Positions 1 to 4,429 of a DNA stretch of 5,661 bases are shown piece by piece. Each line of letters opens with the position of its first letter. The stretch's first letter is position 1. The stretch comes from Lysobacterales bacterium (GTDB taxonomy: Bacteria; Pseudomonadota; Gammaproteobacteria; Xanthomonadales; Marinicellaceae): contig JALWML010000197.1 in the NCBI GenBank assembly GCA_027083915.1, positions 1 to 5,661 of the forward strand, given 5' to 3'. The position numbers and the translations under genes are program-made. The notes under the pieces are model-generated. The model was not told the DNA's origin. It worked only from the letters and a program-made list of their open reading frames with translations, and searched no databases.

Positions 1-55
1 TATCGCCAATAAGTTCAAAATCTTTATGCTCTTTATGTGGAAAAACTAACTTCAT
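1..55 (-). CDS. Unidentified protein, N-terminal fragment (runs off left edge)
   Basis: Reading the minus strand from an ATG at 55-53 gives 18 codons, MKLVFPHKEHKDFELIGD, continuing past the left edge. A good ribosome binding site, AGGA (minus strand, 66-63), lies 7 bases before the ATG, which is the main reason to believe this is a real start. The gene is transcribed away from etfB, so the two share the intergenic region 56-262. No signal peptide or nucleotide-binding motif is visible in these few residues. I do not recognise the family. The sequence does not look like the start of ETF-ubiquinone oxidoreductase, a frequent etf neighbour, because the usual N-terminal GxGxxG flavin loop region is absent, although 18 residues is too little to exclude much. 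Confidence 0.6.
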   Translation of the reverse strand, partial: MKLVFPHKEHKDFELIGD

Positions 56-135
56 TACGAAATCCTACGTCATTTATTATTCGCAAAATTATAACAAAAT
101 TATCACTTAAACTTAAAGCTTATTTCGCATAATTA

Positions 136-164
136 GTAGCATTAATACACTCAAATGATATAAT
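136..164 (+). promoter_or_regulatory. Candidate etfBA promoter
   Basis: A perfect -10 hexamer, TATAAT, lies at 159-164. At 136-141 there is GTAGCA, a weak -35 (3 of 6 matches to TTGACA), with a 17-base spacer. Transcription would begin near 171 and leave a leader of about 90 bases before etfB. The -10 box sits inside the palindrome at 153-174. A second, poorer possibility is TAAAAT at 212-217, closer to the gene, without a clear -35. The assignment is inference from motif and spacing only; AT-rich DNA yields chance -10 matches. Confidence 0.4.
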
Positions 165-174
165 TACATCATTT
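153..174. repeat. 22-bp near-perfect palindrome, possible operator
   Basis: The left arm AAATGAT (153-159) and the right arm ATCATTT (168-174) are reverse complements, and the centre TAATTA (161-166) is itself palindromic. Only the pair 160/167 (A opposite C) fails, so 10 of 11 pairs match. It contains the TATAAT proposed as the etfBA -10 box and lies between the two divergent start codons. A dyad of this length covering a -10 element is typical of a repressor site for a dimeric regulator. It does not resemble the FadR or PsrA consensus sites as I know them, so no regulator is proposed. Confidence 0.4.
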
Positions 175-262
175 CCAATCTATTCGTCATTTCTGTGTAG
201 CATTCTTACCCTAAAATGGCAATAGTCATTAATTAACTTTCTACTTAATTTGAGAACTTTAT

Positions 263-1012
263 ATGAAAATATTAGTAGCAATTAAACGCGTAGTTGACTT
301 CAATGTACGTGTTCAAGTAAAACCCGATGGCAATGGTGTCGCAACTGATGGCGTCAAAATGAGCATCAATCCATTTGATGAAATTGCCATTGAAGAAGCT
401 TTGCGCATTAAAGAAGCTGGGAAAGCAGATGAAGTCATTGTAGTAACTATCGGCTTAAGTGATGCTCAACAACAATTAAGAACAGCTTTGGCAATGGGTG
501 CTGATCGTGCAATTTTGATTGAATCAACTACAGAAGTTCAATCATTAAAAGCTGCTACAAGCCTTTTAAACATTGTCGAAAAAGAGCAACCAGGCCTAGT
601 CATCATGGGTAAACAAGCCATTGATGATGACAATAATCAGACACCACAAATGTTAGCAACCCTATGGAAACGTCCACAAGCTACATTTGTTTCCAAACTA
701 GAGATTAATGGCAATACAGCACTAGCAACTCGCGAAGTTGATGCTGGGCTTGAAACCTTAGAAATCAATTTACCTGCTGTCATTTCAACTGATTTAAGAT
801 TAAACGAACCTCGCTTTGTTAAATTACCTGACATAATGAAAGCCAAGCGCAAACCGTTAGACACAATGACAATTGAGGAAACTTTAGCGGGCTTTAATGA
901 TAATGAATTAAGCATTGAAAAATATGAATCTCCACAACCACGCCAAAAAGGAATCATGGTTGAAAGCGTAGATGAACTAGTAGCACAACTAAAAGAAAGA
1001 GGGTTAGTTTAA
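263..1012 (+). CDS. etfB: Electron transfer flavoprotein beta subunit
   Basis: This is the small subunit of the soluble heterodimeric ETF, which takes electrons from primary flavin dehydrogenases such as acyl-CoA dehydrogenases and passes them to ETF-ubiquinone oxidoreductase. At 249 residues it has the normal family length. The N-terminus MKILVAIKRVVD and the NPFDEIAIEEALRIKE stretch (36-51) are classic. The AMP-binding loop GKQAIDDDNNQT is at 116-127. The EtfB signature region is at 156-176, with Ala161 where Gly is usual. The dehydrogenase-recognition loop LPDIMKAKRK is at 188-197, where Leu188 corresponds to the anchor leucine of human ETF-beta. The start is supported by GAGA at 252-255. 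It belongs to the housekeeping (group I) type by sequence; no fixC or fixX is present in the window, which argues against a bifurcating or nitrogen-fixation system. Confidence 0.97.
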   Translation: MKILVAIKRVVDFNVRVQVKPDGNGVATDGVKMSINPFDEIAIEEALRIKEAGKADEVIVVTIGLSDAQQQLRTALAMGADRAILIESTTEVQSLKAATSLLNIVEKEQPGLVIMGKQAIDDDNNQTPQMLATLWKRPQATFVSKLEINGNTALATREVDAGLETLEINLPAVISTDLRLNEPRFVKLPDIMKAKRKPLDTMTIEETLAGFNDNELSIEKYESPQPRQKGIMVESVDELVAQLKERGLV

Positions 1013-1947
1013 TGAGCAAAATTTTAATCTTGGCACAACATGATGGCAATACAATTAATCAGGGCACATCAAAGGCCATTACTGCAGCTCAACAAATCGA
1101 AGGAGCTAACATAGACTTAGTAATTTTTGCCGACGATACCAGCACAATTGCGACAGAAGCCGCAAAATTGTCCGGTATTGATACCGTTCATGCAGTAACA
1201 ACAAGCAATGAAAACTGGAAGTTAGCTCAAGGCATAGCACCAAAATTTGCCGAGCTTGCAGCCAATTACAGTCATGTGTTTGGTCCATCCACCACTTTTG
1301 GCAAAGATGTTATGCCTTGTGTAGCAGCCCTACTCGGTCAAAATCAAATCAGCGACATCATGCAAATAATAAATGCCAATACTTTTAAACGCCCTATTTA
1401 TGCAGGAAATGTTGTGATTACTGTCAAATCTGAACATGATAAAATTATTGCTACTATTCGTACCGCGTCATTCAAAACAGGTGACATGACTTCAGGTTCT
1501 GCCACTATTGAGAACCACAGCATTGATAATGCACAAAATGATACCAAATTTGTTTCACTTCAGACTGGAAATTCTGAACGCCCAGACCTTCAAACAGCTA
1601 ACAAGGTAATTTCTGGTGGTCGCGGATTAGGTAGCGAAGAAAACTTTGAACTCATGTATAAATTGGCTGATAAGTTAGGAGCCGCAACTGGCGCCTCTCG
1701 TGCCGCAGTTGATGCGGGTTATTGCCCAAATGAAATGCAAGTCGGTCAAACAGGCAAAATCATTGCACCTGACCTCTATATGTCATTTGGAATATCTGGT
1801 GCTATACAGCATTTAACAGGCATAAAAGATGCTGGTACCATCGTTGCTATCAACAAAGATGGTGATGCGCCAATTTATGAAGTCGCAGACATTGGCTTAG
1901 TAGGCGATTTATTCAAAATTGTTCCAGAATTAATGGAAAAACTTTAG
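1012..1947 (+). CDS. etfA: Electron transfer flavoprotein alpha subunit
   Basis: This is the large ETF subunit, 311 residues, normal for the family. It carries the redox FAD mainly in its C-terminal half. The N-terminal domain (about 1-190) is the variable Rossmann-like part; the FAD domain starts at the conserved SGGRG (201-205). By alignment to human ETF-alpha with a constant offset of 19, the FAD-contact residues Arg249, Thr266, Ser281, His286 and Asn300 are all kept, as Arg230, Thr247, Ser262, His267 and Asn281. The GISGAIQH signature is at 260-267. The gene overlaps etfB by one base (TAATG), and GAGGG at 999-1003 inside the end of etfB serves as its ribosome binding site, so the two subunits are translationally coupled. 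A hairpin terminator follows 29 bases after the stop. Confidence 0.97.
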   Translation: MSKILILAQHDGNTINQGTSKAITAAQQIEGANIDLVIFADDTSTIATEAAKLSGIDTVHAVTTSNENWKLAQGIAPKFAELAANYSHVFGPSTTFGKDVMPCVAALLGQNQISDIMQIINANTFKRPIYAGNVVITVKSEHDKIIATIRTASFKTGDMTSGSATIENHSIDNAQNDTKFVSLQTGNSERPDLQTANKVISGGRGLGSEENFELMYKLADKLGAATGASRAAVDAGYCPNEMQVGQTGKIIAPDLYMSFGISGAIQHLTGIKDAGTIVAINKDGDAPIYEVADIGLVGDLFKIVPELMEKL

Positions 1948-1976
1948 AATTAAATACTGTATTTGTATAAAAAGTT

Positions 1977-2003
1977 AAAGGGTTCATATTTGAACCCTTT
2001 TTT
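1977..2003 (+). terminator. Rho-independent terminator after etfA, possibly bidirectional
   Basis: The arms AAAGGGTTCA (1977-1986) and TGAACCCTTT (1991-2000) form a perfect 10-bp stem with a four-base TATT loop, followed by an uninterrupted run of T to 2003 and a further TTTT after one G. It lies 29 bases after the etfA stop codon and 35 bases beyond the folD stop codon on the other strand. On the minus strand the hairpin is followed by a less regular T-rich stretch, so it may also stop folD transcripts; that second role is inference. Confidence 0.9.
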
Positions 2004-2038
2004 GTTTTATAAACAAAACCTTTCTATGCCGATATATT

Positions 2039-2884
2039 TTATAAAAGACTCGCCTCATAAGTATTCTGCATCAAAGTCGCTACTGTCATTGGACCTATAC
2101 CACCAGGTACAGGAGTAATCCACTTAACTTTATCCTTAACAGCATCAAAATCAATATCGCCGCAAAGCTTACCATTTTCTTTCCGATTGATTGCCACATC
2201 AATGACAGTACATCCATCTGGCACCCATTCAGATTTCACAATCCCAGGTTTACCGATAGCCACACACAATATATCCGCACAACGAACGTGCTTTTCCAAG
2301 TCCTTAGTAAAACGGTGACAAACGGTAACAGTCGCTCCAGCATAAAGCATTTCAAGCATTAACGGACGACCAACAATATTGGATGCGCCAACAATAACCA
2401 CATGCTGAGATTTTGGAATAATATCATAAGCGTGCAACAAGGTCATCACTCCACGGGGTGTACAGGGACGTAAACCTGGTTGTCTTAAGGCTAACCTTCC
2501 GACATTTTCTGCATGAAACCCATCAACGTCTTTATTGGGTGCAATTCGGTTAGTAATTTCATTCTCATTGATGTGTTTTGGCAAGGGCAATTGCACTAAT
2601 ATTCCATGAATAAGTTCATCTTCATTAAGCTCATCAATCAATTGAAACAACTCTCTTTCAGAAACCGTGCGAGGAAACTTGTAAGAAACTGAATTAATGC
2701 CAGCTTTTTCACAAGCTTTAACTTTATTTCTGACATATATTTCTGAAGCAGGATTATCTCCCACTAAAACAACGGCTAAGCCAGGTGGTGGATGGCCCTT
2801 ATCGATTCTTTTTGTAATCTTCTCGCCAATTTCAGCGATTAATTGTTGGGAAATTAATTTACCGTCTAGTATTTGTGCTGTCAT
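2039..2884 (-). CDS. folD: Bifunctional methylenetetrahydrofolate dehydrogenase / methenyltetrahydrofolate cyclohydrolase
   Basis: FolD interconverts 5,10-methylene-, 5,10-methenyl- and 10-formyl-tetrahydrofolate, supplying one-carbon units for purines and formyl-Met-tRNA. With the ATG at 2884 the protein is 281 residues and starts MTAQILDGK, matching the usual FolD N-terminus (E. coli starts MAAKIIDGK). Visible features: the substrate-site pair Tyr50 and catalytic Lys54 in YVRNK; Gln98 in ILVQLPLP; Asp121 in KDVDGFH; the nucleotide loop VGASNIVGRP at 165-174; HRFTKDL at 190-196; and the C-terminal signature PGGIGPMTV at 260-268. An in-frame GTG at 2920 would add 12 residues, but these are not family-like and neither start has a clear ribosome binding site. 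The gene converges on etfA and diverges from the DUF1244 gene. Confidence 0.97.
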   Translation of the reverse strand: MTAQILDGKLISQQLIAEIGEKITKRIDKGHPPPGLAVVLVGDNPASEIYVRNKVKACEKAGINSVSYKFPRTVSERELFQLIDELNEDELIHGILVQLPLPKHINENEITNRIAPNKDVDGFHAENVGRLALRQPGLRPCTPRGVMTLLHAYDIIPKSQHVVIVGASNIVGRPLMLEMLYAGATVTVCHRFTKDLEKHVRCADILCVAIGKPGIVKSEWVPDGCTVIDVAINRKENGKLCGDIDFDAVKDKVKWITPVPGGIGPMTVATLMQNTYEASLL

Positions 2885-2885
2885 G

Positions 2886-2914
2886 TTGTCATGGTTAATG
2901 ATAAAATCTAATTT
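2886..2914 (+). promoter_or_regulatory. Candidate promoter of the DUF1244-GNAT-lipoprotein unit
   Basis: TTGTCA at 2886-2891 matches the -35 consensus at 5 of 6 positions. A -10 may be TCTAAT at 2907-2912 (5 of 6, but with a short 15-base spacer) or TAATTT at 2909-2914 (17-base spacer, weaker match). The transcript would begin about 13 bases before the ATG at 2933, which fits the absence of a ribosome binding site there. It overlaps the proposed folD promoter face to face, so the two genes may interfere with one another. Confidence 0.35.
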
Positions 2915-2925
2915 TAACACGCAAA
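2898..2925 (-). promoter_or_regulatory. Candidate folD promoter
   Basis: On the minus strand TTTGCG (2925-2920, weak -35) and TATCAT (2903-2898, 5 of 6 to the -10 consensus) are 16 bases apart. Transcription would start near 2891, giving a very short leader before the ATG at 2884. If this promoter is the one used, the GTG at 2920 lies upstream of the transcript, which favours the ATG. The evidence is motif and spacing only. Confidence 0.35.
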
Positions 2926-2932
2926 TACTGTA

Positions 2933-3226
2933 ATGGATAAAGAAATAGAAATTAAAGCCAAAGCTTTTGATCGATTAATTAATCATTTGGATAATCGCAG
3001 AGATGTTCAAAATATAGATTTAATGATTCTTGCCAACTTTTGTCGCAATTGTTTATCTAACTGGATGACAGAAGAAGCAAAAGATTTAGGTATTGAACTA
3101 GCAAAAGATGAGGCTCGTGAGTATGTCTATAAGATGCCCTATCCTGAGTGGAAAGAAAAATACCAAAAAGAAGTCTCTGATGAAAAGTTAGCTGCATTTA
3201 AACAAGCATTCAAAAACAAAGGTTAA
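2933..3226 (+). CDS. DUF1244 family protein
   Basis: This 97-residue cytoplasmic protein is recognisable as DUF1244 (Pfam PF06844), a small family of unknown function common in proteobacteria. The hallmark block is DVQNIDLMILANFC (24-37), running on into RNCLSNW (38-44), with two cysteines three residues apart (Cys37 and Cys40). It is followed by the DEAREYVYKMPYPEWKEKYQ block (59-78). The protein is rich in charged residues and predicted helix, with no signal peptide or membrane segment. Length is normal for the family. There is no Shine-Dalgarno sequence before the ATG, consistent with a very short leader. The start is 48 bases from the folD ATG on the opposite strand, and the GNAT gene follows after 20 bases, so this is probably the first gene of a short operon. 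A metal-binding or redox role for the cysteines is only a guess. Confidence 0.9.
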   Translation: MDKEIEIKAKAFDRLINHLDNRRDVQNIDLMILANFCRNCLSNWMTEEAKDLGIELAKDEAREYVYKMPYPEWKEKYQKEVSDEKLAAFKQAFKNKG

Positions 3227-3246
3227 ACACAACGAGGAAACTGCAA

Positions 3247-3729
3247 ATGTCTATTAAAATCATACAAGTCAACTACAACAATGAACAACAAGGTACTCAT
3301 TTAATAGAAATGCTTGATTGTTATGCCAATGACCCAATGGGTGGTAATGAGGCACTATCAGATTATGTTGCTCAAAACTTAGTTCATGAACTCTCTAACC
3401 GTCGGGATGCTATTAGTATTTTGGCCTATGTTGAAGGACAACCTGCTGGATTATTAAATTGCTTTGAAGGCTTCTCAACTTTCAATTGTAAACCTTTGAT
3501 AAATATACATGATTTAATTGTTGCTACTGAGTTTCGGGGTTTAGGATTAAGCACTAAAATGCTTACTATGGTGGAAGAGATTGCAAAAGAAAAAGACTGC
3601 TGCAAATTAACCTTAGAAGTTTTACAAAATAATATTATTGCCATAAATTCTTACCGTAAATTTGGTTTTTCTCCTTATGAACTTGATCCAGTTATGGGTC
3701 GAGCTGAATTTTGGGAAAAAAAGCTGTGA
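3247..3729 (+). CDS. GNAT family N-acetyltransferase
   Basis: This is a 160-residue single-domain acetyltransferase of the Gcn5-related superfamily, which transfers acetyl from acetyl-CoA to an amine; the substrate is not predictable. The central strand and pyrophosphate loop are NIHDLIVATEFRGLGLS (86-102). The loop RGLGLS (97-102) fits the RxxGxG/A motif except that Ser102 replaces the last Gly/Ala. KLTLEVLQNNIIAINSYRK (120-138) is motif B, with the usual Asn and Tyr (Tyr136), followed by FGFSPYELDP. The start is fixed by AGGA at 3235-3238, 8 bases before the ATG. The gene is 20 bases after the DUF1244 gene, and its stop codon overlaps the start of the lipoprotein gene, suggesting co-expression of all three. 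It could modify a protein or a small molecule; nothing in the context decides. Confidence 0.92.
   Translation: MSIKIIQVNYNNEQQGTHLIEMLDCYANDPMGGNEALSDYVAQNLVHELSNRRDAISILAYVEGQPAGLLNCFEGFSTFNCKPLINIHDLIVATEFRGLGLSTKMLTMVEEIAKEKDCCKLTLEVLQNNIIAINSYRKFGFSPYELDPVMGRAEFWEKKL
3713..3716 (+). promoter_or_regulatory. Ribosome binding site deciding the lipoprotein GTG start
   Basis: GGGA inside the last codons of the GNAT gene lies 9 bases before the GTG at 3726. It supports that GTG over the in-frame TTG at 3711, which would overlap this site and has no purine-rich sequence at the right distance of its own. Confidence 0.45.
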
Positions 3730-4043
3730 AGATTGTTTTGAAAATCTTTATCATCAGCTTATTTATGAGCTTATTATCTTGCACTAAAAATCATGATGAA
3801 CAAATAATTCAGACACAATCATCATTAAAACCGTGCTCAAAAGAAGCAAAACTATGTGCAAACGGGCACGTAGTTGGCCGCAACCCAGCAAACAACTGTA
3901 AATTTGACTCCTGTGAACAAATCAAGAACAACTCAAAAAAACTCTGTACTGCTGATGTAAAACAGTGCGCTGATGGTACATTCGTCGGTAGGGATGCAAG
4001 TAACAATTGCCAATTTCCTGCCTGTGCTGATAGATTTAACTGA
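3726..4043 (+). CDS. Small lipoprotein with two four-cysteine repeats
   Basis: From the GTG start the product is 105 residues (110 if the upstream TTG at 3711 were used). Residues 1-18 form a lipoprotein signal peptide: Lys2 and Lys6, then the hydrophobic IFIISLFMSLLS, ending in the lipobox LLSC with Cys19 as the lipidated residue. The +2 residue is Thr, not Asp, so by the Lol rule it would go to the outer membrane. After a polar linker come two 27-residue repeats (37-63 and 74-100) with identical cysteine spacing, C-x6-C-x13-C-x4-C, and a shared VGR-x3-NNC core. Similar CxDG-x2-VGR-xxNC-xF-xxC units occur in uncharacterised proteobacterial envelope proteins as far as I recall; function is unknown. 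The GTGA overlap with the GNAT stop indicates translational coupling. Disulfide formation in the periplasm is inferred. Confidence 0.82.
   Translation: MKIVLKIFIISLFMSLLSCTKNHDEQIIQTQSSLKPCSKEAKLCANGHVVGRNPANNCKFDSCEQIKNNSKKLCTADVKQCADGTFVGRDASNNCQFPACADRFN
3834..4025 (+). repeat. Tandem 81-bp coding repeats in the lipoprotein gene
   Basis: Two units, 3834-3914 and 3945-4025, are offset by 111 bases and encode 27 residues each. By my alignment 13 of 27 residues are identical, including all four cysteines, one Lys, Ala-x-Gly, Val-Gly-Arg, Asn-Asn and Phe. Spacing has no insertions or deletions. The divergence shows the duplication is old and kept by selection on the cysteine framework. Confidence 0.8.
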
Positions 4044-4073
4044 ATATTTCAGAGACCTTTAAACACAATCTAT

Positions 4074-4105
4074 TAAAATTTAAACTGATAAATTTTTAAA
4101 TTTTA
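4074..4105. repeat. 11-bp perfect inverted repeat made only of A and T
   Basis: TAAAATTTAAA (4074-4084) and TTTAAATTTTA (4095-4105) are exact reverse complements, separated by the ten bases CTGATAAATT. With no G or C in the stem it is too weak for an ordinary terminator, and no T run follows immediately. It may be a DNA-binding site, or a feeble terminator for the lipoprotein gene 31 bases upstream. AT-rich DNA raises the odds of chance. Confidence 0.4.
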
Positions 4106-4114
4106 TGTCATAAT
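4085..4114 (+). promoter_or_regulatory. Candidate promoter for the sensor gene
   Basis: CTGATA (4085-4090, 4 of 6 to the -35 consensus) and CATAAT (4109-4114, 5 of 6 to the -10 consensus) are 18 bases apart. Transcription from here would give a leader of about 310 bases before 4430. The -35 falls in the loop of the inverted repeat at 4074-4105. Weak evidence; a nearer promoter could exist, since TTGACC occurs at 4380-4385, but without a well-spaced -10. Confidence 0.25.
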
Positions 4115-4389
4115 AGAATTTTTGAGAACTTTGTAAGAATTTGGAGCCGTGGAATAAAGACAAAAAACTCCAATCAAAGTAAGAAAAGAGTAAAACAACC
4201 TGTTATTAATACGTATCATCCATGATGCTTTTTTCACTCATGTGGAGTAATGTGATTTTTTATTATTTCCAAGAGAAAAAAGTTTATAGATAGCGTCAAA
4301 TCCTTTCTAATGGGTTTTTATTTGGTTTGGGGAAACTAAGTAAACTTAATCCTTGTTCACTTACAAAAAAATTAAATATTTGACCAACA

Positions 4390-4409
4390 GAGAGCTTTGT
4401 AAAACTCTC
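4390..4409 (+). other. Small stem-loop in the leader next to the sensor start
   Basis: GAGAG (4390-4394) and CTCTC (4405-4409) can pair; inside them TTT and AAA could extend the stem after one C-A mismatch. It ends 20 bases before the ATG at 4430. In RNA it would be modestly stable. Since no other purine-rich ribosome binding site lies close to the ATG, it may matter for translation, but this is inference. Confidence 0.3.
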
Positions 4410-4429
4410 CATAATAATAAATAGAAACT

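Larger units (their letters stand above)
4044..4429. other. 386-bp AT-rich intergenic region before the sensor gene
   Basis: No convincing protein gene is seen on either strand. It holds an A/T-only inverted repeat (4074-4105), a possible promoter (4085-4114), a 6-bp TTGGAG/CTCCAA inverted repeat with a 21-base loop (4141-4146 and 4168-4173), a small dyad TAAGT-AA-ACTTA (4337-4348), and a hairpin next to the sensor start (4390-4409). A 23-codon frame beginning ATGATG at 4222 and ending at 4293 has no ribosome binding site. No GC-rich terminator follows the lipoprotein gene. I see no match to a known riboswitch, including the c-di-GMP-I aptamer core. Confidence 0.6.

Noticed and set aside
637..957. 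106-codon frame on the minus strand inside etfB
   Set aside because: It lies fully antisense to a well-conserved gene and its product has no recognisable domain.
1106..1288. 60-codon minus-strand frame inside etfA
   Set aside because: It is antisense to etfA, has low-complexity Leu/Gln/Cys content and shows no family resemblance.
263..1947. Electron-bifurcating or nitrogen-fixation (fixAB) ETF
   Set aside because: Sequence motifs are of the housekeeping type and no fixC, fixX or dehydrogenase partner is in the window.
2885..2920. Longer folD beginning at the GTG at 2920
   Set aside because: The added residues (LKLDFIINHDN) are not found in FolD proteins, while MTAQILDGK at 2884 matches the family start.
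2697..2933. 78-codon plus-strand frame across the start of folD
   Set aside because: It is antisense to conserved folD codons and runs through the promoter region; no start signal supports it.
3426..3644. 72-codon minus-strand frame inside the GNAT gene
   Set aside because: It mirrors the acetyl-CoA binding region in another frame and has no features of its own.
3809..4006. 65-codon minus-strand frame inside the lipoprotein gene
   Set aside because: It is antisense to the lipobox-downstream and cysteine-repeat region, which explains the sequence much better.
4222..4293. 23-codon frame MMLFSLMWSNVIFYYFQEKK... in the intergenic region
   Set aside because: It is hydrophobic and could be a leader peptide, but there is no ribosome binding site and the length is within chance expectation.
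4044..4429. Cyclic-di-GMP riboswitch before the sensor gene
   Set aside because: Considered because the sensor may make or degrade c-di-GMP, but the characteristic aptamer core and its GC-containing stems were not found by reading.
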